Below, piece by piece: positions 8,756 to 16,811 of a DNA stretch of 64,000 bases. A program made the translations under genes and the position numbers. Each line of letters opens with the position of its first letter. Position 1 is the first letter of the stretch. The notes below the pieces were generated by a model that did no database searches, was not told where the DNA came from, and worked only from the letters and a program-made list of their open reading frames with translations. Source of the stretch: Flagellimonas aquimarina (GTDB lineage: Bacteria > Bacteroidota > Bacteroidia > Flavobacteriales > Flavobacteriaceae); contig NZ_QGEG01000002.1 in NCBI RefSeq assembly GCF_003149745.1, forward strand, positions 248,001-312,000, given 5' to 3'.

Positions 8756-8787
8756 TTGATTTCATTCTTGATAATATGGTATCTTTA
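8756..8787 (+). promoter_or_regulatory. Probable promoter of the Crp-family gene
   Basis: TTG at 8756-8758 and TATCTTTA at 8780-8787 are separated by 21 bp. Only the last base of the -7 box departs from TAnnTTTG. The start codon lies about 30 bp downstream. Confidence 0.5.
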
Positions 8788-8818
8788 GTTCAATTGAAGT
8801 TTTATCCATACATCAAGA

Positions 8819-9412
8819 ATGATTTCTTTTGACCAACCGTATATCCAACTTTTCTACCAATACGTCAACAGCTTTGCGCCTGTTTCCCCAGCATCTTTCA
8901 AGGAGTTTTTACCTTTGATAAGTGTTAAAGAAGTTCAGAAAAATGAAAACATAATATTTCGTGGTCAGACGGCAAGAAATATTTATTTTGTTTGTAAAGG
9001 AATATTAGTTTCTCAGTGGATGGATGATGAAGCCAATGTTTATGTCAAAAACTTTTTTGTCGAGGGGAATTTGGCCGGTTCCACTGTTTCCATGCTTACA
9101 AACACCCCTTCTGGATTTGGTATTGAATGTGTTTTGGATGGAATTGTACTGGAGATGAATTATCAGCGCTATAAAGAAATCATATATGACCATGAGGATT
9201 TGAAGAACTACTATATTTCTAATCTAGAGCAAAATTGGATTATAGAAAATGAAAGGAGGCAGATCTCTTTCGCCGCGGAAAGTGCCAAAGAGCGGTATAT
9301 GTCTTTCCTTAACAAGTACCCAAAGTTGCCCCAGAGAGTTCCCCAGTGGTTAATAGCATCTTATTTGGGAATTACTCCCACACAGCTTAGCAGGATAAGA
9401 AAAGACCTTTAG
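8819..9412 (+). CDS. Crp/Fnr-family cyclic-nucleotide-binding-domain regulator
   Basis: A 197-residue protein. The N-terminal half (about 20-125) has the cupin-like cNMP-binding fold (VQKNENIIFRGQTARNIYFV, then GNLAGSTVSML). The usual Arg that binds the cAMP phosphate is not evident, as is common in this Bacteroidota group, so the effector may not be cAMP. A dimerisation helix follows (ERRQISFAAESAKERYMSFL). The C-terminal HTH is short: QWLIASYLGITPTQLSRIRK. Such orphan regulators often control the next genes. Here a DUF606 transporter, acetyltransferase and nitroreductase follow in the same direction from their own -7 box, so control of that set is plausible but not shown. Confidence 0.85.
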   Translation: MISFDQPYIQLFYQYVNSFAPVSPASFKEFLPLISVKEVQKNENIIFRGQTARNIYFVCKGILVSQWMDDEANVYVKNFFVEGNLAGSTVSMLTNTPSGFGIECVLDGIVLEMNYQRYKEIIYDHEDLKNYYISNLEQNWIIENERRQISFAAESAKERYMSFLNKYPKLPQRVPQWLIASYLGITPTQLSRIRKDL

Positions 9413-9457
9413 ATTCATTTATCAACATATGTAAATGCAGGGCCTGAAGCACTGTAC

Positions 9458-9465
9458 TAATTTTG
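9458..9465 (+). promoter_or_regulatory. -7 box upstream of the DUF606 operon
   Basis: TAATTTTG matches TAnnTTTG and lies 27 bp before the start codon at 9493. No TTG is found at the expected -33 spacing, so the promoter may need an activator; the neighbouring Crp-family protein is one candidate (inference). Confidence 0.4.
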
Positions 9466-9492
9466 ACCTATAAATCATAAATACATTGAGTT

Positions 9493-9942
9493 ATGAGTCA
9501 GTCAACACCAATTCTTTTAGCCTTTTTAGGGGGAGTTTTTTTGGCATTACACGGAGGTTTCAATTCACAACTTAGCGAGCAACTTAAAAGTCCATTGTTG
9601 ACTTCTCTGGTGGCATACATTATAAGTACTTTGTTTGCTCTTTTAGCAGTTGTGATATACACTAAGCATCTACCATCTTTCTATAAACTAAAGGAGGTGC
9701 CATACTACTTATGGTTTTCTGGGGCTCTGTTCAGTGTGGCAGGTATTGGGCTGTATTATTATACCATACCCAAATTGGGTATTTCTACAATGATCTCAAT
9801 CGGCCTCTTTGGACAAGTTTTGTTTTCGGTCGTTGCCGGGCATTTTGGTTGGTTTGGATTGCCTTCCGAGCCTATAGCGTACAAAAAGATTTTTGGGGTG
9901 CTCGCCATGACTTTGGGAATTATTCTAATTAAAAACAAATAA
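9493..9942 (+). CDS. DUF606 (YdcZ) family small DMT transporter
   Basis: A 149-residue, five-helix hydrophobic protein. Residues 8-32 carry the family start: a glycine-rich helix, then the polar GGFNSQLSEQLKSPLLTSL. This corresponds to the Q-x-x-x-N-x-x-L plus SP signature of DUF606 proteins, single-domain relatives of the drug/metabolite transporter superfamily that often pair as dimers. Further helices lie at about 35-55, 68-90, 95-118 and 130-147. The family is unassigned in substrate. It starts a probable operon with the acetyltransferase 2 bp downstream, and then a nitroreductase. Confidence 0.82.
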   Translation: MSQSTPILLAFLGGVFLALHGGFNSQLSEQLKSPLLTSLVAYIISTLFALLAVVIYTKHLPSFYKLKEVPYYLWFSGALFSVAGIGLYYYTIPKLGISTMISIGLFGQVLFSVVAGHFGWFGLPSEPIAYKKIFGVLAMTLGIILIKNK

Positions 9943-9944
9943 AA

Positions 9945-10673
9945 ATGGACTTAGTAAAAAGTAACATAGATAATTTAACTTCTTTATGGCAATTTGTAAA
10001 CCGAAGAGCTGGGGCGTATGTAATCGGTGATGTTTTTGACCATGGAGTAATAGATTACTCTGATTGGCCTAATAAACTTTGGTTCATTAATGCACCAAAA
10101 CAAAGTGATATTGACGTTGCAAAAAAAATCATCACTTCATCTTCGATTAAAATTACTGTTCCCTATTGGGAAATCAATGGGGATGATTATCGACCGCTTT
10201 TGGAGAGAAATGGCTTTGTAAAGGTTTTAGAACAGGTTGGGATGTCCTGCGATCTTACAAAAGGTGACTTTTTGCCATCAGGAATTAAGCTTCACAAAGT
10301 AAAAGAAAAGAGCGGCGCACAATTGTGGGAATCATTATTCGAAAAGTCCTTTAACTATAGAATTCATCATAAGCTGCTTCTTAGAAGTTATGATGAAATT
10401 GAATACCTGATTGCCTATGACAATGCATCACCGGTGGGTGTGGCTCTAGTATACAATAGCGGAGAAGATTTGGTGGGAATTCATTCCATGGGAATAATTC
10501 CCAAGATGAGAAGAAAGGGTTATGCGGAAAAGATGATGCGTTCCATTTTGTCGGATGCTATCAAGAAAGGGTATAGGTATGGGACTCTGCAAGCCTCTGC
10601 TATGGGAAAAGGCCTTTACGAGAAATTGGGTTTTGAAGAACAATTCTTGATGGCCAACTATGCACTGTCTTAA
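9945..10673 (+). CDS. GNAT-family N-acetyltransferase
   Basis: A 242-residue protein whose C-terminal half (about 115-240) is a GNAT acetyltransferase: a beta-strand region GIHSMGIIPKMRRKGYAEKM with the acetyl-CoA pyrophosphate loop RRKGYA, then the late helix-strand YEKLGFEE. The N-terminal half (1-110) resembles a degenerate second GNAT unit and may serve substrate recognition. It starts 2 bp after the DUF606 transporter stop and is followed closely by a nitroreductase, suggesting one transcript. The acceptor substrate is unknown. Confidence 0.82.
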   Translation: MDLVKSNIDNLTSLWQFVNRRAGAYVIGDVFDHGVIDYSDWPNKLWFINAPKQSDIDVAKKIITSSSIKITVPYWEINGDDYRPLLERNGFVKVLEQVGMSCDLTKGDFLPSGIKLHKVKEKSGAQLWESLFEKSFNYRIHHKLLLRSYDEIEYLIAYDNASPVGVALVYNSGEDLVGIHSMGIIPKMRRKGYAEKMMRSILSDAIKKGYRYGTLQASAMGKGLYEKLGFEEQFLMANYALS

Positions 10674-10724
10674 ACGGCCTAAATGGAAAAACAAATAGTT
10701 ATTAATTCAAATAAACTGAATAAA

Positions 10725-11354
10725 ATGGAATTCATAGAAAATCTAAAATGGCGCTATGCCACCAAAAAATTTGATTCACAGAGAATCGTATCAGAGAAAG
10801 ACCTAAAACTTCTGAAAGAGGCTGTGCAACTATCCGTATCATCTTATGGTTTACAGCTGTACAAGGTGTTGATTGTTGAGGATAAGTCACTAAGGGAGCA
10901 GCTCAGGGAGGCTTCGTGGGGGCAGTCACAGGTCACAGAAGCATCACACTTATTCGTGTTTTGTAATTTTTCAGAACATAAAGAGGAATATATAGACAAC
11001 TATATAAATAACATCGCTTTGACACAGCAAATAGCTATTTCAGATATACAAGGTTATGGGGACTTCATCAAAGAGAGCCTTGGTAGGAAAACCATTTCTG
11101 AATGGCAATCCTGGTCCAAGCAACAGACATATCTATCCCTGGCCAATTTATTGAACGCATGTGCAGAATTAAAGATAGATGCTTGTCCAATGGAAGGTTT
11201 TGATGCGTCTGCCTATAATGAGATCCTGGGTCTAGACAAAAGAGGGCTCAATGCTTCTGTTATTGCTCCAGTAGGATATCGTTCCAAAGAGGACAAGACA
11301 CAGTACCGTAAAAAGGTTAGAAAAACTATGGAAGAGTTATTTGAAACAGTGTAA
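10725..11354 (+). CDS. NAD(P)H nitroreductase (NfsB-like)
   Basis: An FMN-dependent nitroreductase-fold enzyme, 209 residues from the ATG at 10725. I prefer this start to the in-frame ATG at 10683 because family members begin close to MEFIENLKWRYATKKFD, where RYATKKFD supplies the FMN phosphate contacts. Mid-protein VSSYGLQLYKVLIVEDKS and late ACPMEGFDASAYNEILGL are typical of the NfsB/DrgA branch, which reduces nitroaromatics and quinones with two-electron chemistry. The upstream ATG would leave only 9 bp to the acetyltransferase stop, so the 14-residue longer form cannot be excluded. It is probably co-transcribed with the two genes before it. It is cytoplasmic. Confidence 0.87.
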   Translation: MEFIENLKWRYATKKFDSQRIVSEKDLKLLKEAVQLSVSSYGLQLYKVLIVEDKSLREQLREASWGQSQVTEASHLFVFCNFSEHKEEYIDNYINNIALTQQIAISDIQGYGDFIKESLGRKTISEWQSWSKQQTYLSLANLLNACAELKIDACPMEGFDASAYNEILGLDKRGLNASVIAPVGYRSKEDKTQYRKKVRKTMEELFETV

Positions 11355-11440
11355 AAAGGCATTAAAGGCTTGAACAGCTTGAATGGTAAATTTTAATAGA
11401 GAACATAGCAATAACGTAAAAGGTAAAAAATACCTTGGTA

Positions 11441-12064
11441 ATGAAGTACATGATTTTCATAGGAATGTTGTTTGGGATGCAATCGTTTTTGCAATCACAA
11501 AACATTTCTATGGAAAGTACTTTTATGAACGAGAAAATAAAACATCAGTACATTTTCTTCAAGGACTTTGAGGCCACCAAATTCAGTTTTTTTAATTTGA
11601 CTTCTATAAGTACGGACTACAATTTTGGAAGGGTGTCTGAAAGTTATCTCTTAGATAATTTTGTTTTTTACGAAATAAAGAAAGGTGTCTCACTTGCGGC
11701 GGAAGCAGCTTTGAATCAAGAAGCCCATAGTCTGGCAGTTGGGGCCCGCTACACCTATAACAAAAACAATTTTCGTTTCACCTTTTTTCCCTCCTACAGA
11801 ATTTTAGATAAAAGATACCTGTATACCAGAATGTTATTGGAATATAAATCCCCCATTAGCAGGCAGGTCCATGTATACTTTCGAGGACAGGTAAATGGTT
11901 CAACCGACTTTTCTGGCAATAACAAACTAACCAATCTTTATCGCCTAGGTTTACAATATAAAAACATAAGATTTGGTTTAGGAACGCCTTGGTTCAAGGC
12001 CTTGTCCGCTAAGCCCCTAAAATTGGAACTTTTTGGTTTTTTTATAGGATTAAATATTCTTTGA
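11441..12064 (+). CDS. Secreted or outer-membrane protein of unknown function
   Basis: About 207 residues from the ATG at 11441, chosen because it begins a signal peptide (MKYMIFIGMLFGMQSFLQSQ); an in-frame TTG two codons upstream is less likely. The mature protein is rich in alternating hydrophobic/aromatic strands (FRFTFFPSYRILDKRY, then VHVYFRGQVNGSTDF) and ends in hydrophobic FGFFIGLNIL. This fits a small outer-membrane beta-barrel. I cannot assign a family. It stands 86 bp after the nitroreductase and ends just before the tRNA on the other strand. Confidence 0.65.
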   Translation: MKYMIFIGMLFGMQSFLQSQNISMESTFMNEKIKHQYIFFKDFEATKFSFFNLTSISTDYNFGRVSESYLLDNFVFYEIKKGVSLAAEAALNQEAHSLAVGARYTYNKNNFRFTFFPSYRILDKRYLYTRMLLEYKSPISRQVHVYFRGQVNGSTDFSGNNKLTNLYRLGLQYKNIRFGLGTPWFKALSAKPLKLELFGFFIGLNIL

Positions 12065-12120
12065 ATTCGATTCTGAAAACTGAAAATCCATTATTGCCAT
12101 AATAATCTTCCATTTCTCCA

Positions 12121-12153
12121 TAAAACAAAAAATCCATCACTCTTGATGATGGA
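12121..12153 (-). terminator. Rho-independent terminator of tRNA-Arg
   Basis: On the minus strand, directly after the tRNA, TCCATCA and TGATGGA form a 7-bp stem with a 7-base loop (plus coordinates 12133-12153), followed by TTTTTTGTTTTA. Confidence 0.8.
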
Positions 12154-12167
12154 CTTCCTGTTTTAAG

Positions 12168-12241
12168 TGACCTCGGCAGGATTCAAACCTGCAACCTTCT
12201 GAGCCGTAATCAGATGCGCTATTCAGTTGCGCCACGAGGCC
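12168..12241 (-). tRNA. tRNA-Arg (anticodon ACG)
   Basis: The minus strand folds as a complete 74-base tRNA. The acceptor arms GGCCTCG and CGAGGTC pair with one G-U. The D arm is GCGC/GCGC, the anticodon arm TCTGA / loop TTACGGC / TCAGA gives anticodon ACG, and the T arm is GCAGG-TTTGAAT-CCTGC. The discriminator is A. CCA is not encoded, since CTT follows. ACG reads CGU after deamination to inosine, and reads CGC/CGA by wobble. It is a single isolated tRNA with its own terminator. Confidence 0.96.
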
Positions 12242-12304
12242 TTTTTAATGGGGTGCAAATATATTTCTTTTTAAATTTACGACAAAACCTCATAACTAAA
12301 AATA

Positions 12305-12817
12305 ATGGATTTTGAACCCTACATTCGTGATATTGAAGACTTCCCTAAACACGGTGTCGTTTTTAAGGACATCACACCACTTTTAAAAGACTCAAACGCA
12401 CTTTCAAAAGCTTGCGAAACACTTTGTAATATGGTTGAAGATCATAGGATTGATAAAGTAGTGGGAGTGGATAGCAGAGGTTTTATTTTTGCCCCCTTAA
12501 TTGCCTCAAAACTAAATGCAGGCTTTGTTCCCGTTCGCAAAAAGGGAAAGCTACCATACAAGACCATTTCAGAATCTTACGAGCTGGAGTATGGTGATGA
12601 TATACTGGAAATACATACAGATGCTATACTAAAAGGAGAAAAAGTATTGGTGCATGACGATGTGTTGGCCACGGGAGGCACGGCGAGTGCAGTGTGCAAA
12701 CTGGTAGAGAGATTAGGAGGGGAGGTAATACAGTGTAATTTTCTGATTCATCTTACTTTTTTAAATGGTGCTGATAAGCTCAATGGATATGATATAAAAT
12801 CCTTGTTGAACTATTAG
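12305..12817 (+). CDS. apt: Adenine phosphoribosyltransferase
   Basis: A 170-residue purine salvage enzyme making AMP from adenine and PRPP in the cytoplasm. Visible are the N-terminal FPKHGVVFKDITPLL, the substrate loop VVGVDSRGFIFAPLIA, the hood segment VRKKGKLPYKT and the PRPP-binding motif VLVHDDVLATGGTA at about residues 118-131. Length and motif order match bacterial Apt. It stands alone on the plus strand and its last 4 bases overlap a convergent 47-codon gene at 12814-12957. Confidence 0.95.
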   Translation: MDFEPYIRDIEDFPKHGVVFKDITPLLKDSNALSKACETLCNMVEDHRIDKVVGVDSRGFIFAPLIASKLNAGFVPVRKKGKLPYKTISESYELEYGDDILEIHTDAILKGEKVLVHDDVLATGGTASAVCKLVERLGGEVIQCNFLIHLTFLNGADKLNGYDIKSLLNY

Positions 12818-12957
12818 TCCAAGGATTTTGTGGTTATAAAATAACGCCAACCAATAATTGCCATTTGCAGTTTGGATGCTTTTGCCAAGTCTAACCTTCT
12901 TTTAGAATACGACGGGAGGATTACTTTGTTTATTTTGGCCAATAGTTTGTAGAACAT
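12814..12957 (-). CDS. Small basic protein, 47 residues, convergent with apt
   Basis: A complete minus-strand frame, ATG at 12955-12957 and TAA at 12814-12816. The product starts MFYKLLAKINKVILPS, continues with RRLDLAKASKLQMAI and ends IGWRYFITTKSLD. It is basic, with a short amphipathic N-terminal helix and an aromatic C-terminal GWRYF. The composition looks protein-like, and I have the impression of similar short products in other Flavobacteriaceae, but I could not check this. Its function is unknown. It lies downstream of the DUF885 gene on the same strand but beyond that gene's terminator, so it should have its own promoter. Confidence 0.6.
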   Translation of the reverse strand: MFYKLLAKINKVILPSYSKRRLDLAKASKLQMAIIGWRYFITTKSLD

Positions 12958-13014
12958 GGGTCAAGGTGTTGGTAAAGGCAAAGATAATCAAGTTATTACT
13001 TATTTCTGGTAAGA

Positions 13015-13042
13015 TTAAAAAGGGCCGCTTAGAACGGCCCTT
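13015..13042 (-). terminator. Terminator of the DUF885 gene
   Basis: AAGGGCCG and CGGCCCTT form an 8-bp GC-rich stem with a 7-base loop (13020-13042). In the minus-strand direction a short T run follows. It lies 7 bp beyond the DUF885 stop codon. Confidence 0.8.
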
Positions 13043-13048
13043 GTTATA

Positions 13049-14830
13049 CTAACTTTTTTCTTTGATCCATTTGTTTATTTTATCCTCGAGCAATGCCAGG
13101 GGTACACATCCTGTTTCCAAAACTTGATTGTGGAATTGACGAACGTCAAAATTATCTCCCAACGTGGTTTTTGCTTTTTCACGGAGTTCCATAATCTTCA
13201 ACTGCCCAATTTTATAGGATAATGCCTGCCCTGGATTGGCCATGTATCGTTCAATTTCAGAGATAATACTAGCTTCGGATTCTGCTTCATTGTCCAGAGA
13301 ATATTGAATGGCCTCTTCACGTGTCCATCCTTTGTAATGAAGACCGGTGTCCACAACTAGGCGAACCGCCCGGTGCATTTCGGCACCAAGCATCCCAAAA
13401 AGCTGATATGGGTCTGTGTAAAGACCTAATTCCGCTCCCAAAGATTCGCTGTAAAGTGCCCATCCCTCACCATATCCACTATACCAAAGCGTTTTTCTAA
13501 ACCGTGGCAAAACCTCACTTTCTTGGGTTAATGATATTTGGTAATGATGACCAGGAATTGCTTCATGTAAAAACAAGGATTCATCGGAATACACATTATA
13601 TTTTGTAACCTCAGGAATAGGAGCATAAAAAATACCCGGACGCGTGCCATCCAAAGAACCTGGATTGTATTCTGCACTTGCAGACTTTTCCCTAAATGCC
13701 TCCGTCCGGCGAACTTCAAATGGAGTTTTAGGTTTTACATCAAAAAGCTTTTCTATTTGGGGTTTCATGCGATCATGAATAGCATTGAAGTTGTCAATAA
13801 CTTGTTGCGGGTCAGTGTAGGGCATCAATTCTTTATTGTTGCGAACAAAATCAAAGAAGGCTTTTAAATCTCCTTCAAAACCAACTTGTTCTTTAATTTC
13901 TTCCATTTGAGACCGTATTCTGGCAACCTCGCTCAATCCTAAATCATGAATTTCTGCAGCGGTCATGTTGGTAGTGGTATACTTTTTTATTTGATGTGCG
14001 TAATAGGCATCACCATTGGGCTCTCCTTGGATTCCGCTGGATTCCCGACCCATTTGTGCATATTCATCCTTCATGAAATCGTGAAGTTTTTGATAGGCAG
14101 GAATCACTTTGTCTTTTACCATACTTCCATAAGCATCTGTTAAAGCGGTTTTTTCCTCTTCTGTAAAGCTGTCCGGAAGGTTTTTTATGGGTTGGTAAAA
14201 AAGGTGCGTATCCATGTCCTCCGTGGTGAGAGATTCTAATTGAGGTAACACTTTTTTAATCAAAGATTTTGGAAGCACATGACCTTTCTCCATCCCCTCT
14301 CTCATTTTTTCTTCTGCACTGGACATCCATTCCAAGTATCCATCTACCCTTTTCATCCATTTTTCATAATCTTCAACAGTGTTAAATGGTTGTGCACTGG
14401 AGCCGCTTGCCAATTGCCCCATAAATAGGTTAGGGGACCACATTTGATCAATTGGGGTAAGATTGGCTTTGTAATTGAATTCGGCCAAATTTATATCACA
14501 TTCCCAAGCTAGAATAGCCTTGCTCATTTGCTCACTTTCAGTAAGGTCCTCATCTGAAAAAGAAGCCAATTTGTTTTTGTAGCCTTCAAAATGGGTTTTT
14601 GCTTTAGCGGCAAAGTCATCGGAGAGGAAATTTGTGAACACATCATCATAACGATTATCACCGGCCGTTGTGGCATTTATGGGGTTTAACCTAAGTCCGT
14701 CTTCATAATAATTGTCCAGTAAGGTTGCAAAATCGGCGCTGACATTAGATGATTCTTCTTTTTTGGGTTCCTGTTTGCAGGAGTACACTGTTGCAATTGC
14801 AATAAATAAAAATGTTATTTTTTTAAGCAT
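13049..14830 (-). CDS. DUF885-family lipoprotein, putative metallopeptidase
   Basis: A 593-residue protein with a lipoprotein signal (MLKKITFLFIAIATVYSC, Cys18). The body matches DUF885: a long helical N-terminal half, then the zinc-binding-like HEAIPGHHYQ at about residues 421-430 and GYGEGWALYSESLG about 30 residues later. These would give the two His and the Glu of a gluzincin-like site. The family is widespread in Bacteroidota and annotated only as uncharacterised. A peptidase role in the periplasm is inferred from the HExxH-like arrangement HEAIPGHH. It is monocistronic, with a terminator at 13015-13042. Confidence 0.85.
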   Translation of the reverse strand: MLKKITFLFIAIATVYSCKQEPKKEESSNVSADFATLLDNYYEDGLRLNPINATTAGDNRYDDVFTNFLSDDFAAKAKTHFEGYKNKLASFSDEDLTESEQMSKAILAWECDINLAEFNYKANLTPIDQMWSPNLFMGQLASGSSAQPFNTVEDYEKWMKRVDGYLEWMSSAEEKMREGMEKGHVLPKSLIKKVLPQLESLTTEDMDTHLFYQPIKNLPDSFTEEEKTALTDAYGSMVKDKVIPAYQKLHDFMKDEYAQMGRESSGIQGEPNGDAYYAHQIKKYTTTNMTAAEIHDLGLSEVARIRSQMEEIKEQVGFEGDLKAFFDFVRNNKELMPYTDPQQVIDNFNAIHDRMKPQIEKLFDVKPKTPFEVRRTEAFREKSASAEYNPGSLDGTRPGIFYAPIPEVTKYNVYSDESLFLHEAIPGHHYQISLTQESEVLPRFRKTLWYSGYGEGWALYSESLGAELGLYTDPYQLFGMLGAEMHRAVRLVVDTGLHYKGWTREEAIQYSLDNEAESEASIISEIERYMANPGQALSYKIGQLKIMELREKAKTTLGDNFDVRQFHNQVLETGCVPLALLEDKINKWIKEKS

Positions 14831-14910
14831 TTTGAGTTTGATTTGTTAGAAAAATGTAAAATAGTCAAATCAAGGAATACTGATCACAACGGAATTGCTA
14901 AAGTTTTTAT

Positions 14911-14938
14911 AAAAAAAATCCCGCTGATGCGGGATTTT
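14911..14938 (-). terminator. Terminator of the SPFH gene
   Basis: AAAATCCCGC and GCGGGATTTT pair around a TGAT loop. On the minus strand the hairpin is followed by a run of T. It lies 16 bp after the SPFH stop codon. Confidence 0.85.
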
Positions 14939-14954
14939 AAAAAAGTGCGTAGTC

Positions 14955-16289
14955 TTACTTTTCTGGCTTGTTCATCATTTGCTTGGCAAGATCGGCACCA
15001 ATTAAGGACTCTAAGAGCGTGTTGTCCGAGTTTTTACTACTGCTACCTTCAATAAATATCTCAGGTAATCTAAGTTCTTTCAATTCACGAGCAACACCTA
15101 CGGAAGTTTTATAGTCCCACTCAGCACGTTCTTGGGGCGTTAATCCGGCATTTACCAGTTTGGCATTCTGATAGGATTCGGCATCCGCGGCTACTTTTTT
15201 GCTCAGTGCTTTGAATTTTTCTACTTCAAACTGTTTTTTCTCTTTTACAAGATTAAATTCGGCCACTTTGGCTTCAGTTTCTGCAGCAATGGTCTTTTGT
15301 ATCTGTTCTTTTTCCAAGCGAGCTCTTTCTGTAGCTTTATCTGCTTCACCACGTGCTTTTTCTTTTTGCGCTCGGTAGAACTCTCTTTCGGCTTGCTGCT
15401 TTTCTAACTGGGTCTGAGCCACTTCTTCCTTCTGTAATTGCAATCTATTATCAAAAGTTGCTTCCCAGTCAATTTCAGTTACTACAGCTTGTATAACAGT
15501 TAAACCATAGGCTTTGAGCGAATTGCCCTTTTCACGCACAGGTTCACCATTTCTAATTTGAATGCGAAACCTTTTATGTTTGGTGTCTTTATTTACTATG
15601 GTCCTAACAGTACTGCTATCGCCAATAATTTCCCTGGTTTGATTATCTGCGTACTCTTCCAGTACGTACATTCCATTCTCTAACTGATCTTTAAAATAAC
15701 GGTCAAAATCTGATGCCTGACCAGAGATGTAATCTTGTGCATCCATAAGTTTGCACGTGTTTTTGATAGACTGGTCAATATTGGAGATAATTCTGGACCG
15801 AATCATATTCCTCTCGGTTTTGTTACGATCTGCAACGGATAAAAACTGTCCTTCATCCTCTGTATTAATACTGATAACAACCGAAGTTGCAATTCTAGCC
15901 TTAACCGCATCACTAAAGGCCCAGTATTTGGCTTCATCCACATTGGCATATTCGCTTTGCTCGCCTAAACCATGTTCTTGGCTGGGGATTACATATTTAA
16001 TGGGCAATTCAAATTGAATAGGGATTAATCTACCCCACATTTTAGTATGTATACCTTGTCTAAAAACTGCTTTCTGGCCACCCCAAGGATATTGCACCGC
16101 ATAAGCGGTACCAGGTTCTGCATAAAAGAAGGTTCCGGTAACAATACTCAGCACAATTCCAATGCCTATTATCTGAACACTTCGCTTTGCAGTAAACCAT
16201 TCCAGTAACTTGGCATTTTTAAAAAGTGGTTTTGTAACCAGTGTAACAATTCCTAATAGTATAATCAGTATTCCAAATAAAGTAATCAT
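14955..16289 (-). CDS. SPFH/Band 7 (prohibitin-homology) membrane protein
   Basis: A 444-residue membrane-anchored scaffold. Two hydrophobic segments open the protein (MITLFGILIILLGIVTLVT, then about residues 38-58). An SPFH/Band 7 domain spans about 60-290, containing RSRIISNIDQSIKNTCKLM and AVVTEIDWEATFDN. A long alanine/glutamate-rich coiled coil follows at about 290-400 (QAEREFYRAQKEKARGEADK). The ordering resembles flotillin/HflK-type proteins that oligomerise into membrane microdomain rings. No NfeD or protease partner is adjacent. A 21-codon membrane-peptide frame lies 18 bp upstream on the same strand, with a similar initiation region. Confidence 0.85.
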   Translation of the reverse strand: MITLFGILIILLGIVTLVTKPLFKNAKLLEWFTAKRSVQIIGIGIVLSIVTGTFFYAEPGTAYAVQYPWGGQKAVFRQGIHTKMWGRLIPIQFELPIKYVIPSQEHGLGEQSEYANVDEAKYWAFSDAVKARIATSVVISINTEDEGQFLSVADRNKTERNMIRSRIISNIDQSIKNTCKLMDAQDYISGQASDFDRYFKDQLENGMYVLEEYADNQTREIIGDSSTVRTIVNKDTKHKRFRIQIRNGEPVREKGNSLKAYGLTVIQAVVTEIDWEATFDNRLQLQKEEVAQTQLEKQQAEREFYRAQKEKARGEADKATERARLEKEQIQKTIAAETEAKVAEFNLVKEKKQFEVEKFKALSKKVAADAESYQNAKLVNAGLTPQERAEWDYKTSVGVARELKELRLPEIFIEGSSSKNSDNTLLESLIGADLAKQMMNKPEK

Positions 16290-16307
16290 AGTGATTGGTT
16301 TTAAGGG

Positions 16308-16373
16308 TTAAACAAAAATGAAAGCGATGAGTTGTATGAGCAACATCACCAAGAATTTAGCTATTGTAATCAT
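16308..16373 (-). CDS. Putative 21-residue hydrophobic peptide upstream of the SPFH gene
   Basis: A minus-strand frame from ATG at 16371-16373 to TAA at 16308-16310. The product, MITIAKFLVMLLIQ then LIAFIFV, is almost wholly hydrophobic and long enough for one membrane helix. The sequence just before its ATG, CCCTTAAAATCAATC, is nearly repeated before the SPFH ATG (CCCTTAAAACCAATC), and both frames begin ATGATTAC. So it looks like a partial duplication of the SPFH translation start. It could be a real membrane peptide, a leader, or a relic of duplication. Confidence 0.4.
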   Translation of the reverse strand: MITIAKFLVMLLIQLIAFIFV

Positions 16374-16811
16374 TGTGTTGATTGATTTTAAGGGTTGAAA
16401 AACTGTTGTTAACCGGTTACGTTTTTTAATATAAAATGAGAATTATCATGTCTCCAAATTTTTAGAGCAAAATCAATACAATTGAATACAAGATTGTAGG
16501 TTTAAAAATGAAATAGGGTTTAAAATTTATGTGACTTCCTTGAATAATGTATGATAATGTAATATAAAATGATATAATTGATATTAAAATGTAATAATTG
16601 TAGAGGAGTTTTGGTCATGTTTTTAAAAACCAAGGGGCTTTTCATTTAAAAAAGTATCAATTTGGTTGATTTCATTATTGGGGATTAAGAGAGGGGTTAT
16701 TTTTTGGTAAAGTTTTTTTTGGAAGAATTTGAGTGATTTTTAGCGCGTGTTTTTTTTTCTTTGAAATCTGTTGAGGAATAAATCTTCATCTATATTTACA
16801 CCAAATTCTTA
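16374..16811. other. AT-rich intergenic region between SPFH and exchanger genes
   Basis: About 440 bp of very AT-rich DNA between divergent transcription units. It contains the 10-bp palindrome TAACCGGTTA (16410-16419), about 40 bp before the small peptide start, which could be an operator. TATATTTA near 16791 resembles a -7 box for the exchanger. I see no convincing gene. Confidence 0.4.

Noticed and set aside
10446..10694. Minus-strand 82-codon frame
   Set aside because: It covers the GNAT acetyl-CoA loop in antisense and has no protein-like features.
11383..11571. Plus-strand 62-codon frame
   Set aside because: It overlaps the signal peptide of the secreted protein at 11441 in another frame and has no motif of its own.
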